Of a stretch of DNA of 42,637 nt, positions 17,977-28,000 are shown piece by piece. Within the stretch, counting starts at the first letter, position 1; every line of letters begins with the position of its first letter. Source of the stretch: Chara braunii (taxonomy: Eukaryota; Streptophyta; Charophyceae; Charales; Characeae); assembly GCA_003427395.1 (NCBI GenBank), contig BFEA01000053.1, positions 2,944,542-2,987,178 on the forward strand, written 5' to 3'. The translations under genes were made by a program, and so were the position numbers. The notes below the pieces were generated by a model, which ran no database searches, was not told the origin of the DNA, and saw nothing but the letters and a program-made list of their open reading frames with translations.

Positions 17977-19161
17977 TGTTGCATACTATGTCACACGGGC
18001 CCGGTTAGGCCCGACAGATAGGGGTTAGGAGGCCGGTCCAGGCCCAAGGCCGGACCTTTAGACCGGTAGCGCCATTTACAGGCCACCGGTTGGCCTTTAG
18101 GCCACATTTTTGGACCAGACCTGACGGGCAGGCCCAAACGACATTACCGTTTGGGCTTGGCGGTGCTCTTGAGGCTGCCGCCCGCCGGTCTGATCTGAAC
18201 CGCTGATCTTGACGGTTCAGGTCATGGCCAGGCCTCTTAGCATTGAGGTCGGCCTTTGCCCTACCGGTACGTAGAGACCGACCGACCTCACTTGCAGGCA
18301 TCGAGCGACTGGACGCTGCGTGAGCGCCAGTCCGTTTCATTCCAGAGGAGCAGTAGCGCTGCGCTATTCTCAGCGCAGCTCGGAGGTGTCACAGCAGCTT
18401 GGCTAGTGCAGCAGCAGCAGCGAGCGAGGAGCCAGGCAACGGGCAGCCATAGCCGACTTCGGTTTCAGTCTGTTGCAGTGAGCCAGGTACTCGGGGGCGG
18501 GGTCTTTCTCCTCCCTCCACAGTCACTGGCTCCCCTCCTCCTCACCTCTCTCCTCCTCTGCCATCTCTCCTTCTTCTTCTTCTTCAGACTTTTTCTTCTT
18601 CTTCCCCATACTTCTTCTTCTTCTTCTTCAGACTTCTTCTTCTTCTTCAGACTGAAGACTTGATACTAGCTAGACAGAGATCAGTGTTGGACTTCGGTGG
18701 TAAGAGGTTGTGGTACTTACTGGATTCGAGACTTGGAGATTGTGGGGGTTGATACTCTGCGACATCACAGATCGAACACTGTTTACATTAGGACTTTGTA
18801 CCTCCGACATTGGTGACTTATTGTCCTCGACATTTGATCTTGTTTGATGACATTTTGGACTACCATATCGGTGACCTACTGGATTCTATCTCGGTGACAT
18901 CTGGTGCTGCCTACATCTCCCACCTCCTTCGTTTCTCCTCCCACCTTTCATCTGTGTATAATTGTACGGGGCCTGAGCATCGTCTATGATTGGCTCAGAC
19001 CCCACCATCTCACAATTGGTTGTGTGTTGAGTGATATCTGCATGAGTCAGTCTATGTGAGTCAGTCTATTTGTTAGACTTCCGCTGCATACATGTTCATC
19101 CTATATTGGTTGATCTCTTGGTTCTACCCATACTTGTTGAAGTATTCACGAGTATGCAACA
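17977..19161 (+). repeat. Chromovirus 3' LTR (1185 bp)
   Basis: Begins TGTTGCATAC (17977-17986) and ends with its exact reverse complement GTATGCAACA (19152-19161), the TG...CA ends of an LTR with 10-bp inverted repeats. The first ~300 bases are rich in GGCC words. A CTT/TTC tract lies at about 18569-18660. I could not place the promoter or poly-A site reliably; GTGTATAATTG near 18955 is a possible TATA region only. There is no 5' partner in the window to compare for dating. The bases after it, GTGAG, would be the 5-bp target duplication, but the left copy is lost. Confidence 0.92.
18569..18660. repeat. (CTT)n tract in the LTR
   Basis: Imperfect CTT/TTC triplets interspersed with CAGACT words. 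It mirrors the GAA tract at 20276-20340 on the opposite strand. Confidence 0.85.
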
Positions 19162-20250
19162 GTGAGTGAGACTTGCTCAAACACATGCCCATGGCTCATG
19201 CATGCAACCAAGTTTGAAACGGAATGTCATTGTTTACCATGTGAGTGGAAGGCACAAGTTAAACTAGTCCCAAGACACAAGTCTTGAGCATGAAATCACC
19301 TATGGAAAATTCGGAGTATTTCCTTACTAGCATATGGGTAAAAATCAAGACTTAGATTAGGCCAAATCCCAAGTTATGAGGATGAGATCATTCATAGAAA
19401 AATCGGAGCACTACCTACTAGTGTGTGAGTGAAAAATAAAAGTTGTATTAGGATATATCACAAGATACAAGCAAGAGATCATCCATGGAAGAATCGGAGG
19501 ATCTCCTACTAACATATGAGTGAAATGTAAGATCTACACTAGTCCAAATCACAAAAAATGAGCATGAGATCATTCATAGAAAAATTGGAGCACTACCTAC
19601 TAGTGTGTGAGTGAAAAACAAGAGTTACACTAGGCTATATCACAAGATACAAGCAAGAGATCATCCATGGAAAAATCGGAGCACTATCTACTAGTGTGTG
19701 AGTAAAAAACAAGAGTTACACTAGGTTATACCACAAGATACAAGCAAGATATCATCCATGGAAGAATCGGAGGATCTCCTACTAACATGTGAGTGAAATG
19801 TAAGATCTACATTGGTCCAAATCACAAGAAATGAGCATGAGATCATTCATAGAAAAATTGGAGCACTACCTACTAGTGTGTGAGTGAAAACAAGAGTTAC
19901 ACTATGTTATATTACAAGATACAAGCAAGAGATCATCCATGGAAGAATCGGAGGATCTCCTACTAGTATGTGAGTGAAATGCAAGATCTACACTAGTTCA
20001 AATCACAAGAAATGACCATGAGATCATTCATAAAAAAATCGGAGCACTACCTACTAGTGTGTGAGTAAAAACAAGAGTTACACTAGGCTATATCACAAGA
20101 TACAAGCAAGAGATCATCCATGGAAGAATCGTAGGATCTCCTACTAGTATGTGAGTGAAAAGCAAGATCTACACTAGTCCAAATCACAAGAAATGAGCAT
20201 GAGATCATTCATAGAAAATTTGAAGCACTACCTACTAGATTGTGAATGAA
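19162..20250. repeat. Satellite array, right arm (~11 monomers of ~91 bp, alternating types)
   Basis: GAGATC anchors recur at about 19385, 19475, 19566, 19657, 19748, 19839, 19929, 20020, 20110 and 20201 (spacing 90-91), preceded by one or two more diverged monomers from 19162. Two types alternate: A has CATTCATAGAAAAATCGGAG and CACTACCTACTAGTGTGTGA; B has CATCCATGGAAGAATCGGAG and GATCTCCTACTA. The 19657 copy is an A/B hybrid. This gives a ~182-bp higher-order dimer. It aligns in the same orientation with the left array (CGGA, ACATG, ACTAGT and GATC landmarks in step). Confidence 0.92.
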
Positions 20251-20275
20251 AATCAGGAGTTTGAGTAGCCCAATA

Positions 20276-20340
20276 GAAAAAAGAAGATGAAGAAAGAAGA
20301 AGAAGAAGAGGAAGACGAAGAAGAAGAAGAAGAAGACTCT
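20276..20340. repeat. (GAA)n tract
   Basis: GAA triplets with occasional GAT, GAG and GAC, just beyond the end of the satellite array. Confidence 0.9.
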
Positions 20341-20960
20341 TCCTTCCACTCACCTTGTTAATGTCTTGGAGATGGTGTCCCAATCTTGATGAGGCTTCTT
20401 CCTCCTCGCACCAAACACCTTCTTGGCTATGACCCCCTTCTTCTTCAAATCTCTCTCCTCTCTTTGTCACTTTCTCCCAAGTTACAACAAGTTTCAATCA
20501 GCATAGCTATGGAGTCCTTTCCTCTAGGAGGGCTAATGAGACTTCCTCTAACCTCTCTCTCTTCCTCACACCTAGGGGGCTATGGCGGATTACCTCCCTA
20601 GGGCCAGCCTCACTACCACTAGTCTCTAGAGCTCCTCTCCCCAGCTCATGGCCTCCACCAAGCTCCTAAACTGGCATGGGTTCCCCTCTCCTCTCTCCAA
20701 GTGAAAGAGTGTTCCTACGAGCTCACTTGGGCAGCATGGGCACTCCTCATGCAATTGTGAAAGTGGCGGACTGAATTCCCAGCTTATGCAGGCTGAAACC
20801 AGCAGTCCGGCCAGCCCATGAGCCTCCCCATGTGCCTTGAGGTGAACCGAGGTACCCCAAAGGGAAAATTATACTACTAGGCCCTTTCCGGAGGTACCGG
20901 GGCCTCTTTTTGGCCAAGTACATGCAGTCCGAGTGGTTGGTACCAACTCGGATTGCCTCT
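20341..20960. other. Unassigned sequence next to the satellite
   Basis: C/T-rich on the plus strand, with short open frames on both strands (up to 89 codons on the minus strand at 20228-20497, partly made of the GAA tract). I recognise no gene. Confidence 0.4.
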
Positions 20961-21916
20961 TGGCCTACTCCGGCCTCCTTTTCACCTCACAATTGCTGCC
21001 CCCTTGGGTCCTAATGCCGAAAGGGCAATTTTACTTGAGAGAAAAAGGCCTAGTGGGTTTTTTTCTCGATTTTTTCAGTTTGTACCTCATTTTTGGTAGG
21101 CCGAGATATCTGTCCATGCAACGGCATATTTTCAGCATTGGATCTGGCTGAGATCCAAGGCCAACAATATTCCGTGTCACCCACAAGTAGCCCTTGCTTC
21201 AATTTTGAGCCCCTAAGTCCATTTTTTCAATTTTTGGTGCATTTGGCTCTCTTTTTTGACCAAATGCACAGTTTTGTCACTTTTCCCTTTTTTGTTTCTT
21301 TCCATTTTGGGCTGCCACCTCATTCCGGAGCTGGCCGTTTTGAGCAGGCCCACAAAAAATGGCTAGTTCCTCTCCACCATGAGATCTGATCTCAGATCCA
21401 TCGTCCAAAAGAAAACCGTTCATTTCTCTTTTGCATTTTCTTTCATTTTCTTCTTTTTAATTCAGATTTCATTGAGATATGGCCCCAAGGGTCATATCTC
21501 TGCAATCCAGATTGTCCTCCCTCAGTCTAGGAGGGATGAGGTCACAATTGGGACCTGACAGTCCCTACTGTGCAGGTCCCAATAGGCCAGCACACTCTCC
21601 TCCACTCTTTTCTCCCTTTTTGTCTCATTCTTCCTCATTTTTCTCTCATTTTTCTTTCTTTTTCTTTTATTTCAGTTGTGACAAGTGTCAAACTGCTGTG
21701 CACCCTCTTTCAAGGCATTAGGGCCTCATTCAAGGGCAGGTTCATAGCTGGTACTTGGCCGTTATATCTCAGAATTCAACAATGACACCCCCATGCTCCT
21801 AGAGGGCTCCACTTTGCTCCCGTTTGTCCAATTTTGAGCCCCCTTGGCTCCGATTTTCTAAGGACAACCTTTTTTCATCTTGAGCCTCTTGAGGCTCTAT
21901 TTTCTCATGCCTAGCT

Positions 21917-21936
21917 AGTCCGAGATATCTCGGACT
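21917..21936. repeat. Perfect 20-bp palindrome, lead copy of a recurring motif
   Basis: AGTCCGAGATATCTCGGACT reads the same on both strands. Related copies: 22441-22460 (AGTCCGTTATTTCTCGGACT), 23022-23041 (AGTCTGTTGTATCTCGGACT), 23184-23203 (GATCCGAGATTTTTCGGATT), 22602-22621 (TAATCCGTTATTTTTTGGTT), and partial ones at 21098-21117 and about 21757-21776. Confidence 0.8.
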
Positions 21937-22539
21937 GTTGGGCAGCCCTCCCAATATCATTATTTTACTTTCTTTTCTCCCTATGACTCTCCGACTTGCC
22001 CCTACTAGTGCTTGCACTAGTGATGCTAATATTTTCCACCGTCCAGATCCTTGATCTCGACGGTGCCGTTTGCTTGCACAATTACTCATTGTGCTTGCTC
22101 ATAGTTCCCTTGGGACATCTCAAGTCCCCGCCACTTTCCCTCCGTACTAGTTCCGTTTCCTTGTCCCGCCGGTGGTCCCGCCAGCGCGTGTCCCGTTTTT
22201 CCGACTTTTATTATTTGGACCCACTTAGGCCCCGACAACATTTCGGGCGGTGTCCCGTTTTTATTTTTGGACCCTCTTGCCCTTGGTGGTCCAATCATCT
22301 CTTCATGCATGTCGATTTTTCTAGGCCGTGAGATCTCATCTCACGATCGCCGTTTTACCGTCTCCCATATCGAAATTGCTCCTTTCTAGCCTTTTGGGCT
22401 TGTCGTGGCTCATTTTTCCTTGGCCTAGGCATCCCCATGTAGTCCGTTATTTCTCGGACTGCAGTCATGGCCATTTTTCTAGTCCCACCTCCCCACAACT
22501 TCCCTCATGCTAAAAAAAAAAGAAGCATTAAATTTCTAA

Positions 22540-22573
22540 GTGCATCCGGGCTCAATATTGACTCCGGATGCAC
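22540..22573. repeat. 10-bp hairpin
   Basis: GTGCATCCGG (22540-22549) pairs perfectly with CCGGATGCAC (22564-22573), with a 14-base loop. Confidence 0.8.
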
Positions 22574-22617
22574 AAAAAATATGTGTTTTTCCTCCCCCAT
22601 GTAATCCGTTATTTTTT

Positions 22618-22688
22618 GGTTGCATGAGGTTTTGATTTTCTTTGATTTTCTCTGCAAAAATCAAAGAAAATCAAAGTCCATTGCAACC
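22618..22688. repeat. Long hairpin, 19-bp perfect inner stem
   Basis: The inner arms 22631-22649 and 22657-22675 are exact reverse complements with a 7-base loop. An outer 7-bp pair, GGTTGCA (22618-22624) with TGCAACC (22682-22688), extends the fold. The arms are A/T-rich and internally repetitive (TTTGATTTTC twice). It could be a miniature inverted repeat or a foldable precursor-like RNA if transcribed. Confidence 0.8.
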
Positions 22689-23412
22689 GCCATATTCCAG
22701 AATGAATCTGGTCACGGATGTATCTCCCCAAGTGGTCGTTTTTTACCCTTAAGGTTTTTTTCTCTTGTCTTTTCTTTTCTCTTTTTCTTTTCTTTTCTTT
22801 TTTTTTCTTCCTTTCTTGGACAGTAGGGACCTGCCAAGCCCTACTTGTGGCAGTCCCTACTGACAGTCAACTCACTCCCTCCCTCTCACTTTTTTTGTCT
22901 TATTCTCCCACATTTTCTTTTCTTTTCTCTCTTTTTCCTAGCATGCCAAGTGTCAAGTGGTTGTTAAGGCCCTTTTCTAGCCCCTTCCTCTTAGTTTTGG
23001 TCCTTCTTATGCCCAAGGTGCAGTCTGTTGTATCTCGGACTGCAATAATGACCCTCTCATGCCCATGGGAGCTTCCCTTTACTTCTATTTTCCTCCGATA
23101 GTGACCCTTTTTACTCCGATTTTCTTTCGGGGGGTTATTTTTCACATGGGGTCTCTTTTGACTCCGTTTTCTCTAGGGAGGCTGATCCGAGATTTTTCGG
23201 ATTGCTCCCATGCCTCCCACCGCAAGTTTCTTTACTTTTTCTTTTCTTTTCGGCCTTCCCGTTTGCTACCGCTAGTGCTTGCACTAGTGGTGCTAATATT
23301 ATTGGTCGTCAAGATCTCGATCTTGACAGTGCACCTTACCTTTATTATTTTTCCTCTTGCGGTGCCACCGTTTCTTCTTGGGACTTTCACATGTCCCCCC
23401 CATCTGTCCCGG

Positions 23413-23542
23413 CGGCGGTCCTCGACACTTAGTCCCACCGGCGGTCCCCGACACTTAGTTCCACCGGTGGTCCCCGACACTTAGTCCCACCGGCGGTCCC
23501 CGGCACTTAGTCCCGCGGGTGGTGCCCGACACATTTCGCCCC
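23413..23542. repeat. 26-bp minisatellite, five units
   Basis: Units start at 23413, 23439, 23465, 23491 and 23517. The consensus begins CGGCGGTCCCCGACACTTAG and ends TCCCAC; the last unit is the most diverged. GC-rich, unlike its surroundings. Confidence 0.9.
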
Positions 23543-24089
23543 GGATGCCATTATTTTTGCTTAGTCCCACATGGCTCCGGGTGCCTTTTCCCGAGGTGTC
23601 CCACGTCCCTTGGGCGTTTTGCCCCCCCACGGTGACCCTTCTCCCTTGTCTTTCTTGCGCCTTGCGCGTGCCTGTTCCTTTGGTCGCGGGGCCTCCAACC
23701 CGAAGCTCCCGTAGGTGGCCCCCATGTTGGGCCCCCTTATTCTCTAGCTCCCTACGGCCTCCAGAGCCGTTCGTCTCTCGGTTTCCTCACTCTCTTATCG
23801 CCGCCGTGCCGCGTTTGCTGGTTCAGGGGTCCTTTGACCTTAGCCCTGTTGACTTCCAACGGCCCTCCTGGCCTCATGCTATCTCTTATGTGCCCCTGTT
23901 CTTGCGCCTACTTGCTTCCCGTTGCTGACTCCTTCTTCCTGCATTTTTTGACCCCAGGCCTCACTCCCTCTTGTGGTCCAATCTTTTGTCCTTTCTCTTT
24001 CTATCCTCCTTGCTCCAGATTTCTTTACCGTGCACATTCTGGTTATATACCGTCTCTCGAGTGATGGGAAGTTATTTGGGACCCACCAG

Positions 24090-24450
24090 TCCTGACACCG
24101 AGACCCCCCTGACCGTCCGGGGTTGTCCGCTCGGACAACTGGTCGGACATCCTCCATGGGCAAACTGTCCGAGCCCGAACGGCAAAAAAAAAAAAAACAA
24201 AACAAAGTCCTCCAAAAAATCTGAAACAAAACTATGTTATGTAGAAACATAAACTAAACAAGTTTTGCCTTGGGATGATATCAATATTCGTTGTCAATTT
24301 TAAAATAAAAAATTAAATTAAAGGCACCCCCAATTTTTTTTAATTTTTTTCGTGCATTTAATTGCTAAAAATGGAGTTGTCCGGGCCCGGACGTCTGGGA
24401 CCCCCCTGACTGTCCGCACAGGACGTCCTGCCATCGGACAACTGGTAACA
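24090..24450. repeat. GTCCG-rich ends around an A/T-rich core
   Basis: GACCCCCCTGACCGTCCG (24102-24119) recurs as GACCCCCCTGACTGTCCG (24399-24416). CGGACAACTGGT occurs at 24132-24143 and about 24435-24446. GTTGTCCG and CGGACAAC form an 8-bp hairpin near 24122-24140. The ~190 bases between are A/T-rich and noncoding. The plan resembles the two insertions in the LINE, but I found no target-site duplication, and the right end touches the dispersed repeat at 24451. Confidence 0.55.
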
Positions 24451-25030
24451 TAAAAACTAACCCAAATACCGGTCAAATATGTTAGTGGAGGTTTTGATGT
24501 GAATACTGGGTCATTGAGAGCATTCCCCGATAGTTTCCTCGAACTTAAAGTCTCGTTTTTTTTTTTTTTTTTTTTTTTTTTTACTGGTTGAACCATAAGA
24601 CCCAAACATTTTGTTTCTGCCAAGATTTTGCGAGACTTCCAAAATTTGCAGATTCTCTTATGTTCTCACTTTTCCCAACAATAAGAAAGGTAGTGAGAAA
24701 TAATTATCATATGGTATTTTCTGATTTTTTTCAACAGCGAGAAAGGTAGTCCGCATTATCCTATTTTCCCGCTTTTCCCGCGAAATAATCATCACGCCGA
24801 TTCAACACATTTTTCATTTTTGCCACTCAACCATATGTGGGCCAACATAAAAAGTACTCCAGCTTGAATGATTTTTCGTGCTCAGTAGAATGCGTGAAAA
24901 TATATGAAAATTAGACTGCTCCTATATTTTGTTGTGATTTTCGAAAAAAATATTAAATAAATAAAAAAAAATCTTTTCAACCGCGAAATTGATTTCGGCC
25001 GCAATTTAAACCATATTTAATTTTTTCACT
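24451..25030. repeat. Dispersed repeat, copy 2
   Basis: Direct-orientation homologue of 10658-11264, about 13.8 kb away, from CCCAAATACCGG to the AAATTGATTTCGGCCGCAATTT stretch near 25015. It has a longer poly-T (24546-24572) than copy 1. The 3' neighbour differs from that of copy 1, so the repeat body ends close to 25020-25030. Beyond it a short phrase (CAACCGCGAAATT) is repeated near 24990 and 25035. Confidence 0.75.
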
Positions 25031-28000
25031 TTTCAACCGCGAAATTTAAACCATATTCAACTTTTCAGCCCCCAGTTAACCCCTTCAACCCTAAAAAGTA
25101 CATTGGAGTTTTTTTTTAATTATTACTTTTTTTACCCTGTTTCATTTTTTGTCAAGGTTTGTGTGTGCCAAGTTTGGTGTTTGTTGGGGTCTTGGAGTTG
25201 ATTGTTTTGGCTAACACTTCCTGAAGGGTGTGGGACGTTTGGTATAATGACCGTGAAAAAAACCTGAAATTTTGGAGCTCTATCAAACACCTCTCCTTTG
25301 ACACAGACGTTGGAACCATCATACTGCAGCCCTCAGGGTTTTGAGTTATTCTACAACCTTAGGGATGCGAATTGAGAGGTATAAAACGCACCCTTGACGG
25401 GTTGTGAACTGTGAATTCAAGAGTATAAAACGCACCCCTAAGGGACTGTGAAGTCAGATGTGTAGAAAGCAACTCTTACGAGTTGTGAACTGGACTTATA
25501 TATGCGCCTCCTCGTATGAACATCAACAGCATCTGCCGATGGGGGGCGCCCAACGGGCTACCACTAGATGGTGGGCACCAATCATGCCCAGAATGTCACT
25601 CTTGTGCCTTACCACTTGCCTACTACATGGCGAGGGGAACGCAATCCTAAGGGATTATATTTCTTTGTTTTCTCTGTGTGTGTGTGAGAGAGAGAGGGAA
25701 CATGGACGCTCGTTTTTTCTCCGTGGTACGAGGGTAACAAAATGAGGGTGTGGGGCCTATAAGGAGTGGCATTCTCACTCACTACAACTTATGTTCCGCT
25801 GCACAGCCCCCAGGCCTGGGAACCACTATTGGTGATGGTTATATATGAGGGACTTGGTCCTCTTTAGGGCGTTGTTTTCCTCGTAAGCGAAACTGGGTAT
25901 GCTTGCAACCGTTGTCAAAGGGCGAGGTGTCCCGTCCCTCCGCTGCGTGCCACATGTCGGTCCATAAGTTCGGTTGTGTGTCAAGTGCCTGCTCACATAG
26001 CGTTGCGTACCAGGTGTTTGTCCACGTACCTTCGTTGCACGCTGAAGACCTGCTTCCTCACTTTCACTGCGTTTTGAGTACTTGATCGTAAAATTCTCGC
26101 GGTATCTCGGGTCCACCTGGGCTGCACTTCGCTGTGAGACCAGCCCAGTCGACGCCCCGCTGTGCGGCGGAGCACTACCGGCTTGAGATCGTGCCGCTTG
26201 GGCTCGTCCAGGGACGCACAAGTGGAAGGACCTGTGCAAAAGTTTTTATTGTGAGCTAGTCCCCCGTGGTCGAGTTATGGGATACATGAAGTAGGAGGGA
26301 TCACAGTTAAGAAGAAGGGTATGAGAGTAAAAAGAAAGGAGGGAAGATGTTGCGTTTAGGGTCTGCGCGTGGATCTCGGCTGCTGTCTTGATCTCCTTTC
26401 ATCTTACGGATCCTTGTAGTCGCGGTACTAAAGGTTCAAGGGTCGTTGCTTTCTCTCTAACTATAATGTTTGCCTTTTCGATCAGTCTTTTCAATTTTGA
26501 CCCCTCTAGTCATTTCATGGGGAACGAATGGTCCGAGTTTGAATTATGATTTGAAAGTGGGTAACCTGGGCTGCCCGACCTTTTATTCCAGTCGTCATGA
26601 GTTCGGCTAGTGAGGTGCTATCAATATAGGGTCCCAAAATGGGAGCACATACGGCCGCATCGATAGGAGACTCATCACCTCTTGCGAAAGGTCATGAGTC
26701 CCCTCCTTACCATCGGACACGGGTACCCATCTGGGGTAGTCCAGCGGTGTGTTTTGAAGAGAGGAGGTTGGTCATCAGTATCCCATTATGGGACCGCAAC
26801 ATCGGGCTGGTAGTCACTTCACGGCAAGACGAGAGGACTGGGGATCCGTAGGAGAAGGTTCTTCTTGCGCTATGACCGTTGAGATTCAGCCTTCCCTTTT
26901 TTTTTTTTTCCTATTTATTTTATTATTCCTTGAGATTTTATCATTACCAGGTGGAGTTTGAAAAGCCGTTTAAGTCTCTCGCTTAGAACGCAGGGATCGC
27001 GGTGTGTAGTACTAGCAGCCCTATAAAGATAAAAGGGGACGGGTTATTAGCCATTGACAAGTAGGAGCGCACAGGCAGCCTCGTTATGCTAATGCTAGTG
27101 GTCTGAGGTAGAAAGGCGGAGCACTAAGGTGTTCAAGGGGAAGAACTACTTGTGTGTGCGGCTATCTGTAACCAAGCGACTATGGCTCACCGAGACGGTC
27201 TGCACGGCTATAGGCCAAAGTACCTCATGTTCCTCTGGAGGTGGGAGCGGAAGGCAGGAGATAGGCCTATGGTGACAGCCATGACTATAGCCGCTGCAAC
27301 CAGGAGGCGATGCTGAAGATAAATGTGGAAGGGGGAAGAGAGCAGGAAATGGGAGCGGACTAGGGGTTACAGGTAGCCATCGTCGAGGCCAAGAACAGGG
27401 TATGGCGGAGGTGCAGAAGGGACGGGATTACAGAGGAGGTGAAGGTGACTACCTCTTATCTAGAGGCAGAGACCTCTATTGGGAGGACAGAGCACGAGCA
27501 GGACTGCGACACAGAGGCCGAGAGCAAGGTCAGTGATCTGAACGCGGAGACCCAGTCCTGGTCGAACTAGACCAAGGGCATCAGGATCATCTGCCTTCTG
27601 ACGCGGTGGAGGATGGTCATGAGGCCAGCTCACGTCAGCAGGGAGATCAGTAGCACCAGGAGGTTACGTGCGCGCAGTCGGCATATAGTGCACTCCAGGG
27701 TGTAAGCGTGCAAGGAGGGGATGAGGAGAAGTCAGCAAGAGCGTGGTGTGTACGGATAAGAGGCCTGCGCAATTGCGGGTTATGGTTGACGGTTGAACTC
27801 GACTCCACCCTTCCTTTCTTTCTTGGGAGTAATGACTAGTTGTGAACACGCAGAATATATAAAAAACCCAACCTGCAATAACTGGAAGAGGCGGCCAAGA
27901 CATGAGCACATTCAAAGCCGTTGACGTCATCCTCCTTCTCAAGTCGTAAAATTGTGTGGCGCTGCATGCAGTAATGAGTAGCACTGATGACCTGCGGGTT

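Larger units (their letters stand above)
13961..19161 (+). mobile_element. Ty3/gypsy chromovirus, 5'-truncated
   Basis: Domain order is gag zinc knuckle, protease, RT, RNase H, integrase, chromodomain, polypurine tract, 3' LTR, as expected of the chromovirus branch of Metaviridae. The 5' LTR, primer-binding site and most of gag are missing. The right end is exact: the LTR ends GTATGCAACA at 19161 and is followed immediately by satellite sequence, so the host site was within the satellite. In-frame stops, frameshifts and lost active-site residues show that it is inactive. Confidence 0.93.
20961..24060. repeat. Diverged tandem repeat block, pyrimidine-rich
   Basis: Landmarks recur about 1.27 kb apart in the same order: CAGTCCCTACT (about 21560 and 22850), CAAGTGTCAA (21681 and 22948), AGTGCTTGCACTAGTG followed by TGCTAATATT and a GATCTCGA-CGGTG/CAGTG phrase (about 22003 and 23274), and a GGGACNT-TCNC-TGTCCCC phrase. 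A shorter motif recurs within it (see 21917-21936). The long frames here (such as 23545-23928) are Pro/Ser/Leu-rich by composition and have no motif. The nature of the repeat is unknown: a complex satellite or nested pieces of a long noncoding element. Confidence 0.65.

Noticed and set aside
23545-23928. 127-codon plus-strand frame
   Set aside because: Composition-driven (Pro/Leu/Ser) in pyrimidine-rich repeat DNA; no motif.
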